A stretch of DNA of 64,000 bases from Heterobilharzia americana (Eukaryota; Platyhelminthes; Trematoda; Strigeidida; Schistosomatidae): NCBI GenBank assembly GCA_944470555.2, contig OX104128.1, forward strand, positions 2,604,001 to 2,668,000. The letters are read 5' to 3'. Positions within the stretch are counted from its first letter, which is position 1; each line of letters starts with the position of its first letter. A program made the position numbers and the translations under genes. Shown piece by piece: positions 11,684-22,011 of the stretch. A model generated the notes under the pieces. The model ran no database searches. It was not told the origin of the DNA and worked only from the letters and a program-made list of their open reading frames with translations.

Positions 11684-12462
11684 TATTATTAGTCCCTTGG
11701 ATTCCTAGCAGAACATAGGGCTTCAGTTGCACGTCTCCATTCCACTCTGTTCTCTGAGATCTTTTGAACCTGGTTCCACGACAGCCCAGAAGCTCTCATT
11801 TCCTCCTCACCCGACCTCCTCCATGTCACCCCCACCACGGACGCCCAACTCGTCGCTTCCCATGGGGATTCCACTCGAGGATGTGGCCTGACGCGTGATG
11901 TCCCCAGTCGGCCTTCTCAGTGTATGCCCAATCCATCTCCACTTCCTTCTACTGCATATTTGTTGAGTGATAGGTTGTTGGTTGGTTCGTTCCCAGAGCT
12001 CTTTGTTGCTTATTCTTTCTGGCCATCTGATCTTCAGTAACGAGCCGGCGTAGGGGGTAGTTGTTGATGAATGTGTGTAGTTTATTGGAAATCCCTTTCG
12101 TGACGCGCCAAGTCTCTGAACCATCACACAGAAGCACTGGCTTGACGGAATTGGTGTTGAAAGTTCGGATGTTGTTCACGCTTTATGCTGAGTGCAGTGC
12201 AGTGCAGAAGATCTCCACACTGGTTTCAGGCTAATGAACGCCTGTCTTGCTTTTCCGATTCTGACTTTGACATCCTCGTCTGTCCCTGTGCCGCGTGTAG
12301 TTGAAACGATGCTTCCTAGATAGGTGAAGGAGGTTACTTCCTTTAAGTTTCTCCTGTTGATGGTGACTGGAGTTTGTTGTTGTTGATGGTGGTGGTACGG
12401 TATCTCATCACTCTGTCTTCTCTATATTCACTTGAAGTCTCGTCTTCGTTGCCTGTTATAAT
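11684..12462 (-). mobile_element. RTE family B 3' fragment, nearly identical to 7930-8660
   Basis: 5'-truncated copy with the (AAT)n tail at 11684-11692. Between about 11800 and 12410 it matches the 8040-8660 part of the neighbouring near-full-length copy almost base for base, including the odd repeat 'gtgcagtgcagtgcag' and 'ggttgttggttggttcg'. Both carry the same coding lesions, so they share a recent common source or were homogenised. Confidence 0.8.
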
Positions 12463-12573
12463 GCCCAATTATTTTTCTAGGATTCTGTATACATTTAGGT
12501 AAGTGAAAAAAAGTAAAATACTTAAGACTTTACAGTACTAGTTGAATATATTTCTCTTCTTCTTCGTCTATAG

Positions 12574-12771
12574 AAGATATTATCTTTGATAATTCAATAT
12601 TAGAAACTAATGAAACTATGGTAATATCAACAAATTCTATTTTATCATCAAAGAAAACACCATCCCTTATTCATCCATTAGTGGTTGGTGAAAATGAAAT
12701 TAGAAAAATACCATTAAAGTATGTTGTACTTCCTGTTCCTGGTTATGCTATACATTATCCTAAAAATCAAA
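12574..12771 (+). CDS. PUS7: Pseudouridine synthase 7, internal exon
   Basis: Preceded by tcttcgtctatag and followed by GTAAGC. Entering phase 2 completes GAA with the G from the exon at 6710-6878, and the exon ends in phase 1. It encodes an acidic, serine-rich insert followed by the conserved YVVLPVPGYAIHYPKN segment, which matches the 'hDVVMPLPGfdViYPkh' region of animal PUS7 proteins. The insert (about 40 residues of S, N, T and K) is longer than the matching loop I would expect in vertebrate PUS7. Flanked on both sides by minus-strand RTE family B fragments. Confidence 0.88.
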
Positions 12772-13144
12772 GTAAGCATTACTTTATGTATATACATATA
12801 CAGATGAATGTTAATATACACTTTTTATATCATACTTTGAATTTTCATTTACATGATTGATATTACTAAAAATCTACTCCTAAGATATATTTATACTCTT
12901 TTTACGGCATATCGATGAACACTTTCTACATTCTTTTTTTTATTCCTATCCATTGTTGGATGATGAAAACAGTTCACTATACGGTTAAACAATATGCAGA
13001 AATGTGGTTTGAGTAGATGACTATCAACTATTGAGTCACAAGTTCATAACCTGCTGCGCTTACTTAGGTTTGGGCAACCAAGGAAGTTGTATTCTTAGCC
13101 CTCACATAATAGGGTGATTCATTGCCTACTGTATTGATGTGTAT
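12772..13144. other. PUS7 intron with a SINE remnant
   Basis: The 5' splice donor is GTAAGC at 12772. Positions about 13000-13144 contain the fourth-family SINE wording ('aggtttgggcaacca', 'gattcattgcctactg'). Nothing else is recognised. Confidence 0.4.
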
Positions 13145-13720
13145 AAGGTGACTGATCCTGGAGGTGGAGATTGGTTCTTACTGTATGAGAGCCTTTGATG
13201 CTCTTGACAACATCATGATAGCCACTGCTAAACTCATGTACTCATGGTTGTCGTCTGGGTGACAATATCGGAGTAGATTATTGACTCTCCAGTTGGGAGA
13301 GTCCACTTCCATTCCATCAGCTTTCACAGATTCTCAGCCTAGCACTTCTATGCCATACCTTCTCATCTCTTTTGCAATCTGGACAGCCTTGCAAGCCAGT
13401 TTCAAACACTGTTCGGACATTCCATGTCCCCATGTTTACTTTCGCTTTCATCAAGAGAGAGAGAGAGAGAGAGAGAAGACACATCGGTCAATTGGCTTCC
13501 CGAAGGCAGGTTTTCACCAACTGGCGTCATTCCTTCTCCCCCGATTCCAGCAAGGAATAAGTTTGTTTTATTGTTTATATTTTTTTTGTGCTTTGAAGTT
13601 TCTTTAGCGATTGGATTGGTTTTACGGGGTAGGGTTTCCAGCCGTATGCCCAACCTTCCCCCTTTGCCCGGACTTAGGACCGGCTAGTAACTAGTGAACT
13701 AGTTAACCAGGCGAGCGTTC
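13145..13720 (-). mobile_element. RTE family B fragment holding only the 5' end
   Basis: The minus strand carries the 5' leader (13720-13620) and the first part of the endonuclease (GTWNVRT-like wording near 13420-13430), then stops at about 13145 inside the endonuclease. A (GA)n run at 13452-13477 expands a short GA stretch in the leader. Pieces with a 5' end but no 3' end are unusual for target-primed retrotransposition, so recombination or a later deletion is likely. Confidence 0.7.
13452..13477. repeat. (GA)n microsatellite inside the RTE 5' leader
   Basis: About 12 GA repeats; the homologous place in the copy near 11030 has only a short GA stretch. Confidence 0.9.
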
Positions 13721-14244
13721 AAGTCAGTGATCCATCTACCATTCTACACTTATCATTACAAAGTGGAAAGGAATACTGATGAGGAATAGTATTTCACGTA
13801 TATACGCCATAACTACTTACATACATAAACACACATACAAAACATTAATTATACATATAACTTGATTGCATATTGCTAATGTTCGTTCGTTAGCTCGATT
13901 TCTTCATGAACTCCACTCCACCTATTTTACTTTACGCAACCTGACAGTAGCATATAAAGTGTGACTCTACTACGCTAAACGTGTATCATGTTGACGAGTT
14001 ACTTAAACCTGTATATGTAATGATGAATGAGCATTTCGTATGCCCAAGTTATAATATTATGCATAGATAATGCAGACACATAGCCATACCTACACACTTC
14101 AGTATATCTGGGAAGATGAACAGTTGATGAAACCATAGCATTTTCAACCAAAAGCTCTTTTAGCCTACCTCATGTAACTATGTGAAACTGTAAAACATAG
14201 TTGTGAAACAATTATGATTATAGTTTTGATGTTAAAAGCTTGTG
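13721..14244. other. PUS7 intron, nothing recognised
   Basis: AT-rich with many short 'atacata' runs; no reading frame or repeat assigned. Confidence 0.4.
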
Positions 14245-14735
14245 AATTTTTATTATTGTTTGCACGGAATTGATCGGTTACTACTGACTACAGGGCCCCT
14301 GCGGAGATACCTTGATATTGCCAGTATTTTCGGTTTTTATATCAATGATGAGTAGCGATTAGCAGTGGAATACAGGACGCGCTTATTATTCTAATCAGGG
14401 CTCATCAACTGAATGTATCTGCCAGAAAGTGACAGATGGTGTTTCCAAACCAATCTATGATATTGAGGCATCTTCAGAGAAGCTCATATGCCAGCAGTGA
14501 TAAACCAATTCAGTTCAGTCAACAACGGAGACCTATAAGCTGTAATATCAAAACCATACTATACCCGCTACACAAAAAGTGGCTATTAGAACTCGGTGGC
14601 TTAGTGGATAACACTGACGTTTGAAGCGATTTGTCCTAGGATTCTTACTGGGAACAAAATCACTCACTGAGAGGTAGGCACATCCAGCTGACGGTATCCA
14701 AATAGGATACAATGTGGTATGGCTAGCCGAAGGAG
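14245..14735. mobile_element. Inverted pair of decayed Sm-alpha elements
   Basis: Minus-strand 3' half with a ruined hammerhead (14245-14440), then a plus-strand element: 3' part at 14441-14560, head ('gcttagtggataac') at about 14606-14619, and hammerhead region to 14735. The plus hammerhead reads CTGACGGTATCC...GATACAA, so both the core and GAAA are lost. Confidence 0.6.
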
Positions 14736-14984
14736 GAGACATTAAAGAGATTATGAGATCGATCAGTCCCATATTTAAAACAATCTTAATCCACTAATAG
14801 ACAGTGAAATGAACTACACAGTTTTAGCATCACATATACATACATATATGATAATCCAAGCTTGATTACCTCTAAAAGAACAAGACTTCTGAATGAATCA
14901 ATGAAATTTTCTGTATTTCAAACAAACTGAGATTTGTACAAATATAACTTATAACTTAGTGTCCATAAGTACTTTTGCAAGATT

Positions 14985-15875
14985 TTCAGGAGCCTATATC
15001 TGCACTCACCCTAGGTGGTGAACCTTTGGAAGTAGTAGAAAAGTACTTGTATCTGGGAAACTGTGTTAGTAATTAAATTTCTAATCGCATATCGAAACCC
15101 AGATTAGTATACACAAGTCGGTGTCAACAGTTCTGCTCTACGCATGTGAACCTGACCTCTTCTAACCGAGGATATGCGACGACTCTGAATGTTCAATCAT
15201 CGTTGTCTCCGTAAGATTGCTCGTACCCGGTAGCCACACTGTGTAAGTAATTCGGAGGTATGACAGCGTGTGTTTGGGCATGATGGAGATCTTCATTCAA
15301 TAAGTGAAGTCATTTGGGAAAACCGTCTTCAGCTGCTTGGACATATGTTACAAATCTTGTCCTAACGGCTTCCATACCGTTCAATGTTTACTAGCACTGG
15401 GACTGGATGAAAGAAGCAGAGGTATGATCAGTGTATGGTGTGGCGCTGTTGAACGAAGGATATTCCCTTCGGGTGAGCATCTGTTGGTTCATTACGACTC
15501 CCTGGGTGGGGTCCGAGAGATCACGCAACTTAGTGGCTTGACATGTTATCAGATATGTCTCAAAATCGAAATCAGTGGTGATCATACTGTAACTTCCTTC
15601 TATCTTCTGCTGCTGAAAAGTTATGAATGTTTGGTCTCGAATGTACCTTACTGAACTGCTCTTCGAATTATTCTATTCTTATTGTGGTTCGTTTTTACGT
15701 AACCACTTTCCTTCGCGTTTTATCTTCATAATATTGTTATGTTATTTTGTGTGGTGCATTTCTTGGTGCTTTGCCATACTATCTTTGTATTCTAATAATA
15801 ATAATAACAATAACAATGATAATAATAATGATAATGATACTAACTATGGTAATAATAATAAACACCTGAGTCTTA
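14985..15875 (+). mobile_element. Third RTE-like family, 3' fragment
   Basis: Frameshifted translation gives LEVVEKYLYLG, an ENRLQLLGHML-like stretch and a WGPRDH...WL...SQNR-like C-terminus. This parallels families A and B but differs in sequence. It ends with an (AAT)n/(AAC)n-rich tail at 15793-15870. A third, older RTE-clade family is the simplest call. Confidence 0.55.
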
Positions 15876-15899
15876 ACTACGGTTGTTTTTAACGAAGCA

Positions 15900-16190
15900 T
15901 ATCTACGGCTCGTGTTTGGATACGTTAGGTGGTGCGATTTGGAATTGATCTCAATGGTACAGATGTATCCACACATTATCTTTGTATGAATCATCACAAA
16001 GAACTTCAATAACTTCTCATTCTCCTTGCTTTCTTCTGACAGCTCCCTATCATTTTCGACTGCTTTCTCCTTTCTGTATTATTTCATGTCGGCGCATTCT
16101 TCCTTCATATGGTGATATTAAGTATGTGGACTATTACACAGTGATGTCAAGTCCTACACTGAAATTGTTTCATCCATCTTGTATGTATAG
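15900..16190 (+). mobile_element. Decayed RTE family A 3' UTR
   Basis: Resembles the family A 3' UTR ('cagatgtat-ccacacattatc' followed by a pyrimidine-rich stretch and 'acacagtgatg'). Heavily mutated. Confidence 0.45.
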
Positions 16191-16245
16191 CTCATAATTT
16201 TATCCGTTACATTATTAGATTTGTACCGCATTAATATAAATGCAT

Positions 16246-17269
16246 CGATTCACAGTGGAAAGCTCAGTGACGCCTTTCAAATGAATACAGGAGTAAGACG
16301 AGGCTGCTGCCTACTATCATCGATGATCTTCCTGATTGTGGTCGACTGGATCATGCAGCAAACAGTGAGGAGTGAGAAGACGGGCATACGATGGACCGAT
16401 GAGAAAAGCCTAGAAGATTTGGATTTCGCCAAAAATTGTGATTTATGTCTAATGTCGCACAAACTCGTAGATCTGTAGACGTAAACCAACAGTTGGCAGA
16501 AGAAGCGAAGTAGGGCATCGAAGACGGGACTTCCTTCAGGTGAACTTAGAGAAGACAGAGATTATGAAGATACCCAACCAACAACAACAAACACCGATAA
16601 CCATTAACGAGAGAAACCTAAAGGAAGTGGTCTCTTTCACCTACCTCAGCAGCGTCGTTTCAACTACATGTGTAGCACAGATGAGGATGTCAAAGCCAGG
16701 ATCGGAAAAGCAAGACACGCATTCATAACCTGGAACCAGTGTGGAGATCTACTGCACTCAGCATAAAGTGTGAACAACATCCGGATTTTCAACACCAGTG
16801 TCAAGTCAGTGTGCTGCTTTATGATTCAGAAACTTGGCGTGTCACGAGAAGCACTTCCAACAAACTACAGACATTTATCAATAACTGCCTACGCTGGCTC
16901 GATACTGAAGCTCAGACGGCCAGAATAATGAGAATAAGCAACAAGGAACTCTGGCGTTACAACGAACCAACCAAGAACCCATCGCCCAACAAATATGCAG
17001 AAGAGAGTGTAGATGGATTGTACTGGACATACAATGAGAAGACATCACGCTCCAGGCTATACCAGGCCCTCGAGTGGGATCCAAAGGGGAAACGACGAGT
17101 TGGGCATCGGCGCCAAGGGTGTCATGGAGGAGATGATGTGAGGAAGAAATGAAAGGTTGTGGGCAGTCGTGAAGCCAGGTTCAAGAGACTGTAGAGAAGA
17201 CAGAGTGCAATGGCGACGTGCTACTGAAGCTCTGTGTTCCACTAGGAACCCAATAGACAAATAATAAAT
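16246..17269 (+). mobile_element. RTE family B, 5'-truncated copy with target-site duplication
   Basis: Starts in the RT domain (FRMNTGVRRGC-like wording), has the FAKNCDLCLMSHK version of the catalytic box with an inserted residue, runs through the C-terminal region with frameshifts, and ends in 'ggacaaataataaat'. The 13-bp 'aatataaatgcat' is directly repeated at 16233-16245 and 17270-17282, a clean target-site duplication. Confidence 0.85.
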
Positions 17270-17282
17270 AATATAAATGCAT

Positions 17283-17629
17283 ATTTCGCGTGTTTACATA
17301 ACATCTAATTGATGCACTAGATAATTGAATTCATAGAGTAAACTCAGCTTTCTTAGAGTGCTTATTTTAGATAACCTTTTTCTTGTTTGTTTTTCTCAAG
17401 TTATGCATCATCACAATTTAATCATTTGTACCATTATACAACACAACTAAGAAATTGTGACCAGCAATCCATTGGCAGACATGTTCATGTTTGCAATAAC
17501 AGCCACTTGAAACATCGTAAGAAATTCAGACGTGTTATATCATCATTCTATTACACGAAGGGCTTGTTTTCGTTACTTCTATTGCGTAAAATGTTTAATG
17601 ATGCAACACCAATATTGTGACCTGATCTT
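17283..17629. other. PUS7 intron, nothing recognised
   Basis: AT-rich; the frame at 17387-17620 has no supporting splice sites or motif. Confidence 0.35.
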
Positions 17630-17855
17630 ACTATGTAGCGCTCTAAGTTTGCATACCTTACTTCAAGCACATTACAGCATAGCAGTATGAAAGACAGGCA
17701 ACTAAGGATACATGCCATCAAAACTCTTAGAAAGAGAATAAAGAGTAGAAGGAAAGGATAAAGCAACCAACGTAATACGATATGATGATTACGATAAAGA
17801 TAATATATGGATACATCTGTGCCAATGAGATTGATTCTCATCCATGTCACTTAAT
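17630..17855 (-). mobile_element. Decayed RTE 3' UTR
   Basis: The reverse strand resembles the family A or third-family 3' UTR (sense 'acagatgtatccatatatt', pyrimidine-rich middle, 'cgctacatag'). Confidence 0.4.
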
Positions 17856-17943
17856 CTTAAGCCATTGATTTAGGTTGCCAAGCGCACCCCAAACTGAATG
17901 TCTGCACTTCTTACATTACGTAAGCCAACACTTAAAGACTTCA

Positions 17944-18226
17944 GGTTGTTATTCATCGTAGACTGACATCAGTTGGAGGAACAAAGGAAACCTGGGAGCA
18001 CCGGACAGTTGTTTCGTCCTAGTATGGGACTCCTTAGAAGTGCGCACCACGACCACGCCATGGATCGAACCCATGACCTTCAGGTTCTGTGGCCAGCACG
18101 TTAGCATTGAGCCACTGGGTCAGAAATCAGTGGTCCATATTTCCAACTTCTGTTAGCTAACGATGTCAGTCTACGATGAATAACAACTTGAAATATTTCC
18201 AAATCCCCACAACTCCCTCAAAACTC
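17944..18226 (-). mobile_element. Hammerhead SINE, second family, complete copy
   Basis: About 283 bp bounded by imperfect direct repeats (aaagacttca at 17934-17943, aaggacttca at 18227-18236). In the minus sense it has a 5' arm, a tRNA-like head with a B-box-like GGTTCGATCC at about 18062-18071, a hammerhead region and a 3' arm. The two ends are inverted repeats of each other over about 27 bp ('ttgttattcatcgtagactg'). The hammerhead core reads CTAAGGA in place of CTGANGA (G5 to A), so cleavage is expected to be lost. Confidence 0.7.
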
Positions 18227-18589
18227 AAGGACTTCATTCTGTTCTTATAACTTCTAACGCTTACCGAACCTTCAGCTAACTGAATGATCTCTTGGTCTGA
18301 AGTAGTTTTGATCGTGTTCAGTGTATTTTCTGTGCACAAACTGTCAACTTCAACTGCGTTCCTTCCGTTTTATTTTTTTACTAAGTATGAAGCATGTCTC
18401 AAAGTTGGGACGTGTCGCCATGATATGATTATACACAGTAAATTGTGTGCGTAAGTTTATCCATTGAATAATGCTGTTTAACTGCCTGACACATCTGTTA
18501 GAAAAAAGAAAATAGAATTTAAATTGTCCACAGTGGTCACAGTTTTACCCCTTACATGGACTAAATTTTATATAATACTATAATCATTT
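18227..18589. other. PUS7 intron, nothing recognised
   Basis: AT-rich; no feature assigned. Confidence 0.35.
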
Positions 18590-18850
18590 GACTATCTGGG
18601 ATAGTCGTAGTTTAGCAGACTGGTGTTTATACTGGGTGATGATTGAAGGTGAAGTGAAAATTTGGACCTCGACTGGATTCGAACCAACGGATGGTCTGCC
18701 AACTGAGCTACAAAGTCTACGGTCTTTTTTTTGGACCTCGTAACACTCAGTTGGTAAAGCATCAGACCGGAAACCTGGTGGTCGTTGGTTCGAATCCAAC
18801 TGCGGTCTACATTTTCATTTCACCTCTGATCATCATCCAGTATAAAGATA
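18590..18850. mobile_element. tRNA-derived SINE, third family, inverted pair
   Basis: A plus-strand tRNA-like stretch lies at about 18739-18811: D-arm CTCAGTTGGTAAAGC, anticodon-arm-like CAGACCGGAAACCTG and B box GGTTCGAATCC, followed by 'catttcacctctgatcatcatccagtata'. A minus-strand copy faces it at about 18600-18720. The shared non-tRNA tail marks these as SINEs rather than working tRNA genes. A third copy is at about 19250-19345, minus strand. Confidence 0.6.
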
Positions 18851-19249
18851 GTGACAAAAAAAAACAACAATCAAGTGACATGAAAGGTCATCTTAATTAA
18901 CTGTTGAAATAACTCATCAAATTGGTTTATTTCGTAGAAGACTATCCTTCTAGCTGAAACAAAGAAATCTGAATGGTTACACTTTAGTGGGTTTTTATAG
19001 GAAAACACATTATATAATCAAGAAAGCTGTAAGTACGATTTCAGCACCTTTTCCATTTTTTTTTTTCAGAGGCCAATATACTAAGCCATGAGTCAAACTT
19101 ATCTGTAAAGGTTTATAATCTATTACTACCAGAGGTGGCTAGGTTGCAAGTGTAACCACAGATATACTGGTTGGATGTTCACTTCTTTTCCAACAATAAA
19201 TGTGAAACGATCAGTTTGTATTCGAGAATATAATATTATATACTAGATG

Positions 19250-19345
19250 ATAGTTGAAGATGAAATAAAAATTTGAATCGTGAGAGGATTCGAACCAGCG
19301 ACCCCATGGGTTTTCCGGCTCAATACTAACTGAGGTATAAGGTTG
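19250..19345 (-). mobile_element. tRNA-derived SINE, third family
   Basis: The minus strand has 'cctcagttagtattgagc' and B-box-like GGTTCGAATCC, then the same tail wording as the pair at 18590-18850 ('tttcatcttcaactatcat'). Confidence 0.5.
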
Positions 19346-19446
19346 TTTTTTTTTTTATTGTTTGTATGCAGTAGTATAAATAAACTCTATTTAAAAAAAA
19401 TGATGTAAACCTGTTACCATTGTTTATCCTTTTTCGTCAATTTTAG

Positions 19447-19516
19447 CTGCTGATTGGTATATTGAACTATTGAAGGCGGATGATTTGTCAGTCGAAGATT
19501 TTAATCATTCAGTTAA
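19447..19516 (+). CDS. PUS7: Pseudouridine synthase 7, internal exon
   Basis: A 70-bp exon between ttttag and GTGAGT. Phase 2 entry completes ACT from the previous exon, and it leaves in phase 2. It encodes ADWYIELLKADDLSVEDFNHSVK, which follows the YPKN segment as in animal PUS7 (where '..Y.eml.aDnLdi..m.hkirDy' is found). The short length and exact phase fit support it despite the lack of a catalytic motif. Confidence 0.85.
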
Positions 19517-19574
19517 GTGAGTTCGATACTCATTATTATTTTCATAAGTAATGTATGTTTTTCTGTATATATTC

Positions 19575-20305
19575 AGTAAAAAAAAACAGGAAGACAAAGG
19601 TGATGAAGATACCCAACCAACAACAACAACAACAAGCTCCAATCACCATGAACGGGAGAAACTTAAAGGAAGTAGCCTCTTTCACCTACCTGTCCAAACA
19701 GCATCGTTTCAACTACAGGCAGCGGCATAGACTAGGACGTCAAAGCCAGGATCGGAAAGACAGCAAGATAGGCTTTCATTAACCTGAAACCGGTGTGGAG
19801 ATCTATTACACTCAGCATAAAGTGTGAACAACATCCGGATTTTCAACATCAATCCAATCAAGTCAGTGCTGTTATACGGATTAGAAACCTGGGGTGTCAC
19901 GAAAAGCACTTCCAACAAACTACAGACATTCATCAACAACTGCCTACGCTGGCTCGTTACTGAAGGTCAGATGGCCAGAATAATAAGAATAAGCAACAAG
20001 GAACTCTGGCATTACAACGAAACAATCAAGAACCCATCGCCCAACAAATATGTAGGAGAGGGTGGAGATGGATTGGACATACACTGAGAAGGGCTAGGCC
20101 AGGCCTCTGAGTGGAAGCCAGATGGGAAACGACTAGCTGAGCATCCTAGGCGAGGGTGACATGGAGGAGATCATGTTAGGAAGAAATGAAAGATTGTTGG
20201 CAGTCGTGGAGCCAGGTTAAAAAGTTTACAGAGAAGAGAGTGCAATGGAAGCGTGCTACTGAAGCCCTATGTTCCACTAGGAACCCAATGGACAAATAAT
20301 AATAT
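19575..20305 (+). mobile_element. RTE family B, strongly 5'-truncated copy
   Basis: Begins just upstream of the KIPNQQQQ segment, keeps the C-terminal region with frameshifts (19824-20087 is the longest open piece, with ISNKELWHYNE), and ends 'ggacaaataataat'. Flanks share an imperfect 'atatattcag'/'atatattttcag', a possible target-site duplication. Confidence 0.75.
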
Positions 20306-20429
20306 ATATTTTCAGAATAACACGAATTTATTCCACTGGTTTTTGTCAGTTGTACAAGGACTATCCATGAATAATCATTACATACTAAATTAGTATACTT
20401 TACATGATGATTATTAAACACTCTAATTC

Positions 20430-20975
20430 AGGTGAAGGGTATCAGATAAGACAGGCAATCCGATTTGTAAGGTTTTGAACCTTAGTCGATTGGGATAGCT
20501 TAGACATGTATTGCCCATGCCGAGCCACCACCTACTTTGACATGCTATGCTACTGGGGGAAGTTGAACTAAGTTGAGAGAGGGTTCAAGGTGACTAGTCG
20601 AAGAGCTGGCCCCACCCCCAGCTGATGGAGTCTCTGACTATTGGTTTGAGTCGTGTGGAGGATATAGACTAATTGGTTGGGATCCCCAAGACGATAGAAA
20701 TCAATAGTTGAGAACGGTTGGTGACATGAGCAGAAAATCGGTCACAACAGCCCAGATGTGTTGATTGCTTGGCATCTTTTAAAGCTCGAATATTCAGTTT
20801 TTTTCTAATTCTTCAACTCAACTTTGTCTTCTCTGATATCACTCTTTTTCTATTTTTTGTGTACTAGTTGTCAAGTGTGGCAACTTGACCCGATGCACAC
20901 TTCTGTAAGTGATTCCACGTTGACTCTGTCAGTCACTATACCTTTGACGACTCAGTCAGCAGTTAGGTCATGCGT
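20430..20975 (+). mobile_element. Old RTE family A-related copy, 3' end
   Basis: Decayed 'NLSRLG-L-HVLPMPSHHL' region and a 3' UTR with 'ggcaacttgacccgatgcac' and 'ttgactctgtcagtcac'. The same tail recurs at 29345-29815, and the 'ttgagccgatgcac' part at the end of the copy at 36605-38170; the three define an older subfamily. Confidence 0.55.
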
Positions 20976-21329
20976 TATAATATCAATGACATGGTTGCAG
21001 GAATATTTACTCTTCTCCCTGTTTATCCTCTCAATATATGACTCTGTCGTAATTAATGAGCCTGCTTTCTTCAGAGTCTTATACTTATCTTATTATTCCA
21101 ATGACTCGGTTGGTTATTCCCTATTGCTACTCCCTGTGAAAATACATTTTCGTAATAGTGGATCGATGATACTGTTACCTTCCAGATAAACCAAGTAATA
21201 CCACAGTTCTGGTCACTTTCTGCAGGGTTGAATAACTATTATCATTCTCAGTGACTGTTTATCGGCGGACTACAACAGTTACTTCACATCTCTAGACCAA
21301 TACAATATAAAAACAATTATGTTTATCAG
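20976..21329. other. PUS7 intron, nothing recognised
   Basis: AT-rich. The open frame at 20824-21189 overlaps the RTE tail and has no motif. Confidence 0.35.
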
Positions 21330-21592
21330 TATTATTGCTTGTGTATTACACCGTCGTTGATTGGACCGAATTGATCAGTCTCTGTTGGTATATGGGCTCC
21401 TGTGTGGATGCCTCGATATTGCCTGTCTTTAACTATGTATAGTAATAATGGATAGTGGCTAGCAGTGGAATCTAGAATGCGCATTTCGTCCTATTTGGGA
21501 TTTGTCAGCTGAGAGGCAGGTACATCCAGCTGACGAGTCCCAAATAGGACGAAATGCACATCTTGGATTCCACTGCCCAGCATTACTATAAG
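21330..21592. mobile_element. Inverted Sm-alpha pair forming a tight hairpin
   Basis: A minus-strand 3' part with hammerhead (21330-21512) directly abuts a plus-strand hammerhead-to-3' piece (21513-21592). The minus ribozyme reads CTGACAA (G8 to A; G8 carries the general-acid hydroxyl), so it should be dead. The junction has almost no spacer, so transcripts of this intron can fold into a long hairpin. Confidence 0.7.
21515..21577 (+). ncRNA. Hammerhead ribozyme (Sm-alpha), core intact
   Basis: Reads ATCCAG, CTGACGA, stem II GTCC/GGAC with CAAATA loop, GAAA, minimal stem III and AUC cleavage triplet, then TTGGAT for stem I. All core bases are kept. It lies on the sense strand of PUS7, about 140 bp before the exon at 21719, so cleavage in the pre-mRNA would cut the intron. 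Confidence 0.85.
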
Positions 21593-21718
21593 TTGTATTT
21601 ATCGTTAAGAAAAGCTCACTATCAAATAATGTCTGATATCAGTACAACTTAGCATTCTCAATATCATACCTTGTAAGATATAAATAGTGATTTTATCTTG
21701 TTCTGTTTAATATTTTAG

Positions 21719-21911
21719 AGATTTTGCACTACCTGGTTCTTATCGACAGTTAATTGTTGTCCCAACAAATGTTGAATATGAATTTCATGAATATTTAGAT
21801 CCTAATTTACCGTTGATTAAATCTGACCTTCAACTTCTCAATGATCAAAAGATAATCTATCTGTCATATCACAAAGTGTAACACAACACAATGGTATCTG
21901 CATAAATAAAG
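21719..21911 (+). CDS. PUS7: Pseudouridine synthase 7, penultimate exon with 1-bp deficit
   Basis: Between tattttag and GTAAGT. It opens with KDFALPGSYRQLIVVPTNVEYEFHEY, matching the conserved 'rDYsLsGaYRkiiirPqnv.w' block near the PUS7 C-terminus. The exon is 193 bp. From phase 2 entry this leaves the last exon out of frame and gives a stop at about 21878-21880. One extra base in the A-run at 21847-21850 would make it 194 bp, keep DNLSVISQSV open and join the last exon in the correct phase. Either the assembly dropped an A, or this allele lacks the conserved C-terminus. Confidence 0.85.
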
Positions 21912-22011
21912 GTAAGTGTTTTATCATGTCAAATATCACATTGTAAAATCGTTTCAATCTAACAATTGAACCGCTGATGTTAGGCAGACCTCTTTCTGAT
22001 ATATCACCACC
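21912..22011. other. PUS7 intron between donor and palindrome
   Basis: Starts with GTAAGT; nothing else is seen. Confidence 0.4.

Noticed and set aside
18739..18811. Candidate functional tRNA gene with CGG-like anticodon
   Set aside because: The arms pair poorly, and the same sequence recurs with a common non-tRNA tail and inverted copies, so a SINE is more likely.
20824..21189. 121-codon open frame, plus strand
   Set aside because: It lies across an RTE tail and AT-rich sequence, has no motif, and has no splice support.
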